Positions 1 to 7,261 are shown, counted from the first letter of the stretch. The stretch is DNA of 8,231 bases from an uncultured Gammaproteobacteria bacterium (GCA_913049565.1 CAJWZG010000126.1:1-8231), one strand, 5' to 3'. The notes: a model not told the origin generated them from the letters alone. Program-made: numbers and translations.

Positions 1-1227
1 CTGAGACCCGCTGCCGTCTGCAATCCGTTTTTTACGCGAACCGTTAATCAAATCCGGGAAACGACGCTCTTTAACAGTCATGGAATCAATGATGACACCC
101 ATGCGTTTAAACTGGCCGTCACTCACTTGAGCTTTAGCTGCCGTGGGTAGTTGCCCCATACCCGGCAGCTTATCGAGCATGCCTGTTACACCACCCATAT
201 TGTCCATCTGCAGCAGCTGGTCGCGAAAGTCCTCTAAATCAAACTTACGGCCACTCTGCATTTTCTGTGCAAGACGCTGCGCCTTGTCTTTATCGACTTT
301 GCGCTCTGCTTCTTCAATCAGCGACAGAACATCGCCCATACCTAAAATCCGCGACGCTAGACGGTCAGGATAAAAAGGCTCTAAGCCATCGGTTTTTTCG
401 CCCACGCCCATGAATTTAATGGGCTTGCCTGTGATCGCACGCACGCTTAATGCGGCACCACCTCTGGCGTCACCGTCGGTTTTCGCCAAAACAATGCCGG
501 TAAGCGGCAACGCGTCGTTAAAAGCCTTTGCTGTGTTAGCCGCGTCCTGACCTGTCATAGCATCGACTACAAACAAGGTTTCAATCGGCTTGATCGTCTG
601 ATGCAGCACCTGAATTTCAGCCATCATCTCAGTATCAATGGCCAAACGCCCTGCTGTGTCGAGAATCAAAACGTCGGCAAGCTGATTATCGGCCTCTTTC
701 AGTGCGCGTTGAGCAATATCGACCGGCTTTTCTTCAGCACTGGAAGGTATGAAGGTGGCACCTACTTCCCCCGCGAGAGTCTCTAACTGAGCAATAGCCG
801 CAGGCCGATAGACATCCGCGCTAACGACGGCTACTTTTTTCTTTTCGCGTTCTTTAAGCAGCCTTGCTAGCTTCGCTACCGTTGTCGTTTTACCCGCACC
901 CTGCAAGCCAGCCATTAGAATCACGGCCGGGGGCTTTGTCGCCAAATTCAACGCATCGTTGGCGTCGCCCATAATATGCACGAGTTCCTCATACACTATT
1001 TTTATGAACGCTTCTCCGGGATTCAGAGCAGCGGTTACTTGCTGACCCAGCGCCTTAGTGCGCACTTGGTCAACAAAATCTTTCACCACCGATAGCGCGA
1101 CGTCAGCTTCAAGTAACGCCATGCGGACATCACGAAGCGCTTCAGCGATGTTGTCATCCGTTAGTCGGGCTTTGCCGGTGATTTGTTTCAGGCTTTGCGA
1201 TAGCCGATCAGAAAGGCTCTCGAACAT
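1..1227 (-). CDS. ffh: Signal recognition particle protein Ffh (SRP54 homologue), C-terminus cut by window edge
   Basis: Ffh is the GTPase that, with 4.5S RNA, binds signal sequences emerging from ribosomes and delivers them to the FtsY receptor at the inner membrane. The 409 codons present show the N domain (about residues 1-90), then the G domain with P-loop GLQGAGKTTT (107-116), DTAGR (190-194) and the guanine-specificity motif AKTDGDARGG (248 on; the usual form is TKxD, with Lys249 and Asp251 kept). The methionine-rich M domain follows and includes the RNA-binding SRKKRIADGSGS stretch at the very end of the window. E. coli Ffh, as I recall, is about 453 residues, so some 40 residues are missing beyond position 1. 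The start is the ATG at 1227: an in-frame TGA lies only five codons upstream, so no longer start is possible. No clear Shine-Dalgarno sequence precedes it. The frame has no stop in the window. Confidence 0.97.
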   Translation of the reverse strand, partial: MFESLSDRLSQSLKQITGKARLTDDNIAEALRDVRMALLEADVALSVVKDFVDQVRTKALGQQVTAALNPGEAFIKIVYEELVHIMGDANDALNLATKPPAVILMAGLQGAGKTTTVAKLARLLKEREKKKVAVVSADVYRPAAIAQLETLAGEVGATFIPSSAEEKPVDIAQRALKEADNQLADVLILDTAGRLAIDTEMMAEIQVLHQTIKPIETLFVVDAMTGQDAANTAKAFNDALPLTGIVLAKTDGDARGGAALSVRAITGKPIKFMGVGEKTDGLEPFYPDRLASRILGMGDVLSLIEEAERKVDKDKAQRLAQKMQSGRKFDLEDFRDQLLQMDNMGGVTGMLDKLPGMGQLPTAAKAQVSDGQFKRMGVIIDSMTVKERRFPDLINGSRKKRIADGSGSQ

Positions 1228-1256
1228 AAGGTCTGGTGCTCATCTTGCTTGCCCCT

Positions 1257-1262
1257 AGTATA
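1257..1262 (-). promoter_or_regulatory. Possible -10 box of an ffh promoter
   Basis: The minus strand reads TATACT here, a 5/6 match to the sigma70 -10 hexamer. Transcription would start near 1250, giving a leader of about 23 nt before the ffh ATG. No convincing -35 hexamer sits 16-18 bp upstream, so this is a weak call. If it is not real, ffh would be read through from the glutamate-synthase-like gene whose stop is about 100 bp upstream. Nothing else was recognised in the 99-bp gap apart from an imperfect TTGCG/CGCAA inverted repeat without a T-tract. Confidence 0.3.
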
Positions 1263-1326
1263 GCGCGAGAGTTCGCATTAGAGGGAATCACAACAGCCTT
1301 CTTTGCGCCAAATTTGCCGACCGCAA

Positions 1327-2814
1327 TTATTCTTTGGTCGATGTCTTCGCATACAGTTGGTCTAACGGAATCGACGTTCCGTCCTCCATCACCTGACGAC
1401 AATGCATTCTGCCGAGCGAGCGAGGTTCCTGAACGCCACAAGAGTGGGCTATCGTTTCAACTTCTTTCATTAGCGTTTTCGCGTAACCGGCTACTCGCTC
1501 AGCCTTGTCGCTCACGACCAGCCCTCGCTGAAGCTTAGGGTCGTGGGTGGTAATACCCGTTGGACAAGTATTCTTGTTGCATTGCAAGGCTTGAATGCAG
1601 CCTAACGCCAGCATGAATCCGCGCGCCGAAACCACGATGTCCGCACCGGCACAGAGAGCCCATGCCACTTGACCGGGGTTGGTCAGCTTGCCACTAGCGA
1701 TAATCTTGATGCGATCACGCAAACCATGCCGACTGAGAATATCCACCACCAATGGCAGGCTTTCTTTCAGCGGCAACCCCATGTAATCGATCAAGCTGGC
1801 CGGCGCGGCACCGGTGCCGCCGTCTGCGCTGTCAATGGTGATGAAGTCGGGAGCCTGCTCTATCCCTCTCAGATGGATGCGCTCGCATAGCTCATCCAAC
1901 CAACCATAGGCGCCAATAACACTCTTAAATCCAACCGGCTTTCCCGAAACATCACGCACCTGGGCGATGAGATCCAGTAAATCGTCGGCACTATCAACGG
2001 CTGGATTCCTGTTAGGGCTAATAGAATCCTCACCCTCTGGGATCCCCCGAATGAGGGCTATTTCGTCAGTCACTTTCGCTGCTGGCAAGATCCCCCCCTT
2101 GCCGGGCTTAGCGCCTTGACTGAGTTTGATCTCAAACATCCGCACCTGCTCGTGACTGGCAATTTCGGCTAGTTTGACCGGGTCAAGCGCACCGCGCGCA
2201 TCACGGACACCATAATTCGCAGTGCCAATTTGGAAAACGATGTCGGCACCGCCACGCAAGTGAGCAGGCGAAAGGCCACCCTCACCGGTATTCAACCAAA
2301 CGCCTGCTTTCGCGGCCCCTCGCGACAAGGCATCCACTGCTGGACGTGATATCGCGCCATAACTCATACCGGATATATTAAAGAATGAAGCCGTGGCGAA
2401 TGGTACTTTGGAGGCTGGCCCAATGGTGAGCGGCCTTGGTGGCTTGGCGTCTTGCTCAAGCGTTGGATAGGCGCAGTTCACAAACAACACAGTGCCGGTG
2501 GGTCGCAGGTCCCGAGTGGAACCAAACGCTACGGTTGTATCTTCCCCTTTAGCTGCGCGATACACCCAACTGCGCTCGGCACGATTAAATGGCAGCTCTT
2601 CTCGATCCATGGCAAAAAAATACTGCCTGAAGAACTCACCCAGTTTTTCGAACAGATAGCGAAAGCGAGCCAGCACGGGGAAGTTGCGCCGCAGTGAATG
2701 TTGGGTTTGCAGGCGATCCACCACGTACAAAACCAGCAACACTAGCAAGCCGAGACCCAGCAAAAATACGAAAAGTTCGGTAAGAAAAAAAAGGACTGTC
2801 GCTATGTTTTCCAT
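1327..2814 (-). CDS. Membrane-anchored FMN-binding glutamate synthase domain protein (GltB-like, orphan)
   Basis: The 495-residue product begins with a long hydrophobic segment (about residues 3-33), predicted as a membrane anchor. The rest matches the central/FMN part of the glutamate synthase large subunit. Visible are GKGGILPAAKV, DSADGGTGAAP (328-338), the barrel end ASGKL...GADIVVSARGF, and the cysteines C406, C412 and C417, spaced like those that bind the 3Fe-4S cluster in GltB. The N-terminal glutamine amidotransferase domain and the C-terminal beta-helix of full GltB are absent, and no GltD-like partner gene lies nearby. The fold and cofactors are therefore well supported, but the reaction is not. 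The family is usually named FMN-binding glutamate synthase family protein, with B. subtilis YerD as a similar case from memory. A GTG at 2820 could add two residues, but it lies only 3 nt from the GGAGG, while the ATG at 2814 lies 9 nt away and is preferred. The gene is upstream of and co-oriented with ffh. Confidence 0.92.
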   Translation of the reverse strand: MENIATVLFFLTELFVFLLGLGLLVLLVLYVVDRLQTQHSLRRNFPVLARFRYLFEKLGEFFRQYFFAMDREELPFNRAERSWVYRAAKGEDTTVAFGSTRDLRPTGTVLFVNCAYPTLEQDAKPPRPLTIGPASKVPFATASFFNISGMSYGAISRPAVDALSRGAAKAGVWLNTGEGGLSPAHLRGGADIVFQIGTANYGVRDARGALDPVKLAEIASHEQVRMFEIKLSQGAKPGKGGILPAAKVTDEIALIRGIPEGEDSISPNRNPAVDSADDLLDLIAQVRDVSGKPVGFKSVIGAYGWLDELCERIHLRGIEQAPDFITIDSADGGTGAAPASLIDYMGLPLKESLPLVVDILSRHGLRDRIKIIASGKLTNPGQVAWALCAGADIVVSARGFMLALGCIQALQCNKNTCPTGITTHDPKLQRGLVVSDKAERVAGYAKTLMKEVETIAHSCGVQEPRSLGRMHCRQVMEDGTSIPLDQLYAKTSTKE

Positions 2815-2823
2815 CGTCACTCG

Positions 2824-2828
2824 CCTCC
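2824..2828 (-). promoter_or_regulatory. Strong Shine-Dalgarno (GGAGG) deciding the start of the glutamate-synthase-like gene
   Basis: The minus strand reads GGAGG, with a 9-nt gap to the ATG at 2814 and only 3 nt to the in-frame GTG at 2820. The spacing favours the ATG. Confidence 0.75.
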
Positions 2829-2834
2829 AAACAT

Positions 2835-2864
2835 TTTATCAATGTTACGCCTATTTGCAGACAA
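2835..2864 (-). promoter_or_regulatory. Candidate promoter of the glutamate-synthase-like gene
   Basis: On the minus strand TTGTCT (2864-2859, 4/6 to TTGACA) is followed after 18 bp by GATAAA (2840-2835, 4/6 to TATAAT). The overlapping TAAAAT (2838-2833) is a better -10 but would need a 20-bp spacer. The transcript would start close to the GGAGG and have a leader of only about 20 nt. Moderate to weak evidence. Confidence 0.35.
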
Positions 2865-2949
2865 GCCGCAGGTGCCAGACAGACTCTGAGCAGGCATTGC
2901 GCCGCTCTCGGGCTACTTCACCGTGTGCCGACAATATGCCACACTGCAA

Positions 2950-2978
2950 CTTACTCGATCATTAAAGGCACCTATAAC
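2950..2978 (+). promoter_or_regulatory. Weak candidate promoter for ypjD-corB
   Basis: TATAAC at 2973-2978 is a good -10 match (5/6). The matching -35 position (CTTACT, 2950-2955, 17-bp spacer) fits only 3/6. It lies about 58 bp before the proposed ypjD start. The 221-bp gap between the two divergent genes (2815-3035) must hold a promoter for each direction; nothing else was recognised in it. Confidence 0.3.
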
Positions 2979-3035
2979 GACAGACCGACTGCCTATTTCC
3001 TTTTTCTAGGACTGGTTTCTCGGTGTGCGGGTACC

Positions 3036-3878
3036 ATGAACATCATCATCTTATCGGCCTCTGGCCTCGCACTTCTGTCCTATACCACCGCGTTTTTTCT
3101 GCTGTGGCGCCGACTCAGCCTGCGAATACGCACCGCCGAAAAATCTGGCCAAACTATCGAACCCGGGGCAGCGCTATCTGCGGCCTTGGGCATCGCGCTA
3201 ATTGGTTTTTTGAGCCATCTGGTAGCCTCAACCGAAAGCCTGATTCAGCAAGCGCCTTCACCAACCTTGACCCTGACATTTATCGGCGTTAGCTCGCTGG
3301 TTTCCTGCGTTATTGTGGCTGTTAGCATCGCTAGCGCTCTTAGAGTGCGCGCTGACAACCTCTTACTGCTGAGCTTACCGCTGGCTGCGTTCACCGTATT
3401 GGCGCTGGCTTTGTTGCCCCCAGGAAAAACCCAGCCAATCTCCTTAGGCACGAACCAGATCACCCATATATTGCTGTCTATAAGCGCCTACGCCGCCCTC
3501 ATGACCGCTGCACTGCAATCGTTGCTTATTGGCGTACAGGAGCGACGGTTACGAGCGCCGCAGTCTGGATTGTTGGGTCTATTGCCGCCCATGGACAGCA
3601 TGGAAGAGTTATTTATCACCATGCTCTGGCTCGGCGTGGGGTTGCTCACGCTGAGCATCGTGACCGGCATGCTGTTCTTACAGAACATGTTTGATCAACG
3701 CCTTGTGCACCACACTGTTCTGACGTCGTTATCTTGGCTGATCTATGCCGGTTTCCTTACCGGCCATCACTTGTTCGGCTGGCGGGGTGTTACGGGCGTG
3801 CGCTGGAACCTGGCGGCGTTCATCTTATTGCTGCTTGGCTACTGGGGTAGCAAATTTGTACTCGAATACTTGCTTTGA
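3036..3878 (+). CDS. ypjD: CcsA-like inner-membrane protein YpjD (cytochrome c assembly family)
   Basis: The 280-residue product is almost entirely hydrophobic, with about eight predicted membrane spans. These include residues 3-23, 44-64, 80-102, 109-127, 142-165, 195-215, 228-245 and 258-279. Resemblance to E. coli YpjD is clear in the second half: HILLSISAYAALM (144 on), LPPMDSMEELF (183 on), then the GHHLFGWRG stretch (243-251) and a final YWGSKFVLEYL. The family is related to CcsA/HemX proteins, which handle haem in cytochrome c maturation; His61, His144, His225/226 and His244/245 are candidate haem ligands. The true function of YpjD is not settled. The frame is open back to 2925, but the upstream 37 codons are not membrane-like, and ATG 3036 starts directly at the first span as in E. 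coli, so it was chosen. Its ribosome-binding site is poor. corB follows after 25 nt, suggesting one operon. Confidence 0.88.
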   Translation: MNIIILSASGLALLSYTTAFFLLWRRLSLRIRTAEKSGQTIEPGAALSAALGIALIGFLSHLVASTESLIQQAPSPTLTLTFIGVSSLVSCVIVAVSIASALRVRADNLLLLSLPLAAFTVLALALLPPGKTQPISLGTNQITHILLSISAYAALMTAALQSLLIGVQERRLRAPQSGLLGLLPPMDSMEELFITMLWLGVGLLTLSIVTGMLFLQNMFDQRLVHHTVLTSLSWLIYAGFLTGHHLFGWRGVTGVRWNLAAFILLLLGYWGSKFVLEYLL

Positions 3879-3903
3879 TTTACCCTCAATCAGGCGACAT
3901 TGA

Positions 3904-5220
3904 ATGGATATAAACGCCTTTCCCACAAGCTATCTGCTGATGTGCATCGGCGCGATGATTTTGCTTTCTGCCTATTTCTCCGGCACTGAGACCGCCATGA
4001 TGGCCCTCAATCGTTACCGCCTGCGTCATTTGGTGAAACGTGGTAATCGCGGTGCCAAGAAAGCTGACTCTATGCTGCAGCGACCCGACCGCCTGCTCGG
4101 CGTGATTCTTGTCGGCAACAATCTGGTGAACTTTTCTGCCGCAACTGTTGCAACCGTTATCGGTTTCCAATTACTGGGTGATACCGGTGTGCTTCTTGCA
4201 CCCTGGGTGCTCACTGTTGTGTTTCTTATCTTTGCCGAAGTTGCCCCGAAGACCTTGGCTGCCGCGCAACCCGAGCGATGGGCCCTTAAGGCTGTGTTCG
4301 TTCTTAAGCCGTTGCAGCGAATGCTGATGCCCGTTGTCGCTTTGATCAACCTGGTCAGCAACGCATTGGTGCGCCCGTTTTTAGCGGTATCAGGTGACAA
4401 TGACGACCAACTCACGAAGGATGAACTTAAAACCGTAGTGGTCGAGGGGGCAAACGCAGTAGGCGAACGTCAAGCCATGCTCACCCGGATCCTCGATTTG
4501 GAGTCGGTGACTGTTGACGACATTATGGTGCCCAGAGCTGAAATTGCTGCGATCAATATTGATGATGATTTGAGCACGATTATGGCAATGGTGGCCGCCA
4601 GCCAGCACACGTTGATACCTATCTTCAAAGACAGCTTTGACAATGTGCTTGGCATTTTGCATTTGCGGCGTGTGGCTCGACTGATCATGAATGAAGAGTT
4701 CTCCAAAGCCGATTTACTACAGTTAACTCGAGAACCTTACTACGTTCCCGAAGCCACACCACTGCACACTCAGTTGTTCAATTTTCAGAAAGAAAAGCAA
4801 AGACTGGCGTTGGTTGTTGACGAATACGGCGACATTCAAGGCATCGTGACGCTAGAGGATATTCTGGAGGAAATTGTTGGCGAATTTACCAGCGACTATG
4901 CCGCCAACATGCCAGAAATATCACCACAGGAAGACGGCAGTTTTGTCATCGATGGCATGGCGGTACTGCGCGACATCAACCGCGCGTTGCGCTGGAACAT
5001 CCCGACTGTCGGCCCCAAGACATTGAGTGGCTTCGTACTGGAACACCTTGAGACGATCCCCGAAACAAACGTTTGCCTGCGTGCGGGCGACTATCAAATC
5101 GAGACACTACAAATCAAAGACAATATCGTTAAGACGCTGAAAATCAGGCGTCAAATGCGGGCTGAAAACAATAACGAGATTGGGGAAAACCAGGCTAGCC
5201 CCTCTGAGCCAGCTGACTGA
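3904..5220 (+). CDS. corB: CorB/YfjD-family CNNM transmembrane protein with CBS pair and CorC domain
   Basis: The 438-residue product is an inner-membrane protein of the CNNM/CorB family, linked to Mg2+ (or Co2+) transport or efflux. Domains in order: a DUF21/CNNM membrane domain (about residues 8-185) with the signature SGTETAMMALNRYRL (26-40), GNNLVN (71-76) and FAEVAPKTLAA (110 on; Glu112, Pro115 and Lys116 conserved). Next come two CBS motifs (about 205-330) that usually bind adenine nucleotides, ending in DEYGDIQGIVTLEDILEEIV (306-325). Last is a CorC/HlyC C-terminal domain (about 345-420) and a short charged tail. E. coli YfjD is of similar length from memory. The ATG at 3904 has a weak AGG 9 nt upstream and lies 25 nt past the ypjD stop. 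The pair ypjD-corB next to ffh is the E. coli arrangement. The ion specificity cannot be read from the sequence. Confidence 0.93.
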   Translation: MDINAFPTSYLLMCIGAMILLSAYFSGTETAMMALNRYRLRHLVKRGNRGAKKADSMLQRPDRLLGVILVGNNLVNFSAATVATVIGFQLLGDTGVLLAPWVLTVVFLIFAEVAPKTLAAAQPERWALKAVFVLKPLQRMLMPVVALINLVSNALVRPFLAVSGDNDDQLTKDELKTVVVEGANAVGERQAMLTRILDLESVTVDDIMVPRAEIAAINIDDDLSTIMAMVAASQHTLIPIFKDSFDNVLGILHLRRVARLIMNEEFSKADLLQLTREPYYVPEATPLHTQLFNFQKEKQRLALVVDEYGDIQGIVTLEDILEEIVGEFTSDYAANMPEISPQEDGSFVIDGMAVLRDINRALRWNIPTVGPKTLSGFVLEHLETIPETNVCLRAGDYQIETLQIKDNIVKTLKIRRQMRAENNNEIGENQASPSEPAD

Positions 5221-5224
5221 CCTC

Positions 5225-5242
5225 CCCTTTCAAAGAGAAGGG
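5225..5242. terminator. Weak hairpin between convergent corB and leuA
   Basis: CCCTTT (5225-5230) can pair with GAAGGG (5237-5242) around a 6-nt loop, one pair being G-U. It is the only stem in the 40-bp gap between the corB and leuA stop codons. Neither strand has the T-tract expected of an intrinsic terminator, so termination here is a guess from position. Confidence 0.25.
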
Positions 5243-5260
5243 ACATCTGGATAGTCGTAA

Positions 5261-6955
5261 CTAACGAGTGCCAACCCATCGTCGATTCATCGCAGAAATA
5301 GTGGCATTCAATGCCGTAGTCGTCGTGTTGCGGCTTATCCCAAGACCATAGCAACGATGCCCATCCTCTTTGTCCTCTATCGACACGATACATATGGCTT
5401 GCGCATCACTGCCGGTGCCAATGGCCACCTCTTGATAGCTTAAAATCGTCACCGGCTCATTGAGTGTTTCCCCAAGAGCTGTGACAAAGGCTTCGATTGG
5501 ACCCGAACCCTCACCATCAATGGTCAATACATTTTCCGATACCGCTACTCTCGCGACGCAACGCTGATCTTGCTCGCGACCGGGCAGCAGGTCGTAATCA
5601 ACCAGTCGGTAGGGTTCACTGTCTGTCACATAGGTGTCTAAAAGGCATTGATAGATCTCGTCGGTTTTAACCTCTCGATCAAGGGTTTCTGTGAGTTTTT
5701 GCACATGGGCACTGAACTCCACCAGTAAATCGCGAGGCAGTGCCAAACCGTAATGCTCTTCGAGCATAAAGCCCACGCCGCCCTTGCCGGACTGACTGTT
5801 TACGCGAATGGTCTCTTTGTAAGAACTGCCCACATCTTCGGGGTCAATGGGTAGATACGGAACCTCCCAACGACTTCTATCCACCTTAGACATACCCTTC
5901 TTGATGGCGTCTTGATGTGAGCCAGAGAATGCTGTGAACACGAGCTCACCTGCATAGGGGTGCCGTTCAGGAACGGCAAGCTTGTTGACTGATTCAGCAA
6001 CCTCTCGAATCTTCGGCATTTGCTGAAAGTCCAGCGTTGGATCCACTCCTTGGCTGAATAAATTCATTGCCATCGTGATGATATCGCAATTTCCCGTGCG
6101 CTCTCCGTTACCGAACAAAGTACCCTCGACCCGCTGTGCACCGGCCATTAACCCCAACTCAGTTGCCGCAACACCTGTACCGCGATCATTGTGGGTGTGC
6201 AGACTGATGACCGCGCTGTCACGACGCGGGAAATTTCGGCAAAACCATTCTATTTGGTCGGCATAGATATTTGGCGTGCTCATTTCGACAGTGCTGGGCA
6301 AATTGATGATCATCGGGTTCGCAGGTGTCGCGCCCCAAGTATCGGCAACAGCCACGCAAATATCCGACGCGAATTCGAGCTCGGTACCAGTAAAGCTTTC
6401 AGGTGAGTATTCGAAAGTGACATTACTCTCGAAGTCCTTTAGGCCCTCGCGAACCAGGGCCGTACCTTCTACCGCAAGATCGATGATGCCTTGACGATCC
6501 ATACCGAAGACCACCCGGCGCTGCAGCTCCGACGTCGAGTTATACAAATGAAAAATTACATTAGGCGCGCCTTCCAACGCCTCCACTGAGCGTTCAATCA
6601 GCTCTTTTCGCGCCTGACAAAGGATCTGAATGTGCACGTCATCGGGAATGCGATCTTCATCAATGATACGTCGGATAAAGTCAAAATCCGGCTGCGATGC
6701 GGCAGGAAAACCAACTTCGATTTCAGCAAAGCCTATTTCCAGCAGCAAATCCCACAACCGCATCTTTTCCTCTACGCTCATAGGGTCAATCAGGGCCTGA
6801 TTGCCGTCGCGCAGATCCACACTGCACCATCGAGGCGCCTGAGTAAGTACTTTGCTGGGCCACTGTCGATCGGGGAGATCGACGGCCTTAAATGCTTGGT
6901 ATTTGTCAAAAGGCATCACGCCTGCGGCGCGACCGCCGGTTGGTTGACTGCTCAT
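5261..6955 (-). CDS. leuA: 2-isopropylmalate synthase, long (type 2) form
   Basis: LeuA condenses acetyl-CoA with 2-oxoisovalerate to 2-isopropylmalate, the first committed step of leucine synthesis in the cytoplasm, and is normally feedback-inhibited by leucine. The 564-residue protein has a TIM-barrel catalytic domain with DLRDGNQ (47-53; the Asp is a metal ligand in the family), HTHNDRG (253-259; metal-binding His253 and His255) and the signature GNGERTGNCD (282-291). A linker region follows, then the C-terminal allosteric/dimerisation domain (roughly 430-550). The length and the opening PFDKYQAF...DLPDRQWPSK place it with the long form found in Pseudomonas and actinobacteria, not the ~520-residue E. 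coli form. An in-frame GTG at 6964 would add three residues. I prefer the ATG at 6955, which has a weak AGAGTGA about 5 nt upstream. The gene stands alone and has its own promoter and a leader region with leucine codons upstream. It ends 40 bp from convergent corB. Confidence 0.96.
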   Translation of the reverse strand: MSSQPTGGRAAGVMPFDKYQAFKAVDLPDRQWPSKVLTQAPRWCSVDLRDGNQALIDPMSVEEKMRLWDLLLEIGFAEIEVGFPAASQPDFDFIRRIIDEDRIPDDVHIQILCQARKELIERSVEALEGAPNVIFHLYNSTSELQRRVVFGMDRQGIIDLAVEGTALVREGLKDFESNVTFEYSPESFTGTELEFASDICVAVADTWGATPANPMIINLPSTVEMSTPNIYADQIEWFCRNFPRRDSAVISLHTHNDRGTGVAATELGLMAGAQRVEGTLFGNGERTGNCDIITMAMNLFSQGVDPTLDFQQMPKIREVAESVNKLAVPERHPYAGELVFTAFSGSHQDAIKKGMSKVDRSRWEVPYLPIDPEDVGSSYKETIRVNSQSGKGGVGFMLEEHYGLALPRDLLVEFSAHVQKLTETLDREVKTDEIYQCLLDTYVTDSEPYRLVDYDLLPGREQDQRCVARVAVSENVLTIDGEGSGPIEAFVTALGETLNEPVTILSYQEVAIGTGSDAQAICIVSIEDKEDGHRCYGLGISRNTTTTALNATISAMNRRWVGTR

Positions 6956-6984
6956 GCTATTCACTCTGTATTTGCCAGCTAGCC

Positions 6985-7013
6985 CGGCTGTTACGGATAC
7001 ACCGTTTCAGCCG
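6985..7013 (-). promoter_or_regulatory. Large hairpin just upstream of leuA
   Basis: On the leuA transcript CGGCTG (7013-7008) pairs with CAGCCG (6990-6985). Inside it, after a symmetric AA/AA bulge, ACGG (7005-7002) pairs with CCGT (6996-6993) around loop TGTAT. That gives 10 bp, ending about 30 nt before the leuA ATG. The outer left arm overlaps GTCGG (7015-7011), which can instead pair with CCGAC (7045-7041), so two exclusive folds exist. No U-tract follows, so it is not a standard terminator. It could affect leuA translation or RNA stability. Confidence 0.5.
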
Positions 7014-7090
7014 ACTATATTAACGGACATCCAACGTCATGTCGGACTTCTTATTGATTTACCCGCCACTTTTTTGCGTCAGCAAACTCA

Positions 7091-7126
7091 GCTGAGACAG
7101 TTAGTGTGGTGAGAGATCTGGGTGGG
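7091..7126 (-). promoter_or_regulatory. C-rich, G-poor stretch after the leader peptide (rut-like)
   Basis: On the leuA transcript strand these 36 nt contain 17 C and only 3 G, and start 15 nt after the leader peptide's stop codon. Unstructured C-rich, G-poor RNA is what Rho factor loads on. The composition is seen; Rho use is inferred. Confidence 0.35.
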
Positions 7127-7141
7127 CATTGCCCTTGGGTA

Positions 7142-7198
7142 TTAGTGTGTGTGCCGGGAAACCGGCAGCAGTAGCAGTAACGAAAACGCGGGCAGCAT
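7142..7198 (-). CDS. Leucine-rich leader peptide of leuA (attenuator peptide)
   Basis: A short frame on the leuA strand, between the leuA promoter and leuA, encodes 18 residues: MLPAFSLLLLLPVSRHTH, then TAA. Five leucine codons in a row (TTA CTG CTA CTG CTG, 7180-7166) include the usually less-used TTA and CTA. Such a run next to the first leucine-pathway gene is the hallmark of a leader peptide whose translation stalls when charged leucyl-tRNA is scarce. The same frame is open to an earlier ATG at 7255, giving 37 residues with 8 leucines. That ATG falls almost exactly at the predicted transcription start, so the long form would be leaderless. Neither ATG has a good Shine-Dalgarno sequence, so the start is uncertain. 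The leucine run leads straight into a stable hairpin (7167-7152). No protein product should be expected to have a function of its own. Confidence 0.75.
   Translation of the reverse strand: MLPAFSLLLLLPVSRHTH
7152..7167 (-). promoter_or_regulatory. Hairpin directly after the leucine codons
   Basis: TGCCGG (7167-7162) pairs with CCGGCA (7157-7152) around loop TTTC, a perfect, GC-rich 6-bp stem that begins within the last leucine codon. A ribosome stalled on the leucine run would cover it, so its folding can report leucine supply. It is not followed by a U-tract. Confidence 0.6.
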
Positions 7199-7203
7199 CG
7201 TCT

Positions 7204-7219
7204 GCCGAGAGGTCTCGGC
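7204..7219 (-). promoter_or_regulatory. Hairpin just before the short leader-peptide start
   Basis: GCCGAG (7219-7214) pairs with CTCGGC (7209-7204) around loop ACCT, a perfect 6-bp GC-rich stem ending 5 nt before the ATG at 7198. It may hinder initiation there, or be opened by ribosomes starting at 7255. Confidence 0.5.
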
Positions 7220-7261
7220 GGTCAATGATAAAGACTGTGTGAAACCGTTTTGCATTTTGCG

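Noticed and set aside
601..786. Short plus-strand frames opposite ffh (also 143-373 and 1058-1258)
   Set aside because: They are antisense shadows of the strongly conserved ffh coding frame.
1303..1326. Inverted repeat TTGCG/CGCAA after the glutamate-synthase-like gene as a terminator
   Set aside because: The loop is long, the stem is short and no T-tract follows on the transcript strand.
1208..1441. Short minus-strand frame overlapping the end of the glutamate-synthase-like gene and the start of ffh
   Set aside because: It is in another frame from both real genes, resembles no known protein and is explained as a shadow.
2925..3035. N-terminal extension of 37 codons on ypjD
   Set aside because: The frame is open, but the residues are not membrane-like and not shared with known YpjD proteins; the ATG at 3036 starts right at the first membrane span.
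7081..7096. CTCAGCTGAG palindrome (7096-7087) as an operator or intrinsic terminator
   Set aside because: The palindrome has no loop for an RNA hairpin and no T-tract; a TCAGC/GCTGA stem is possible but short. It is only one short palindrome, which can occur by chance.
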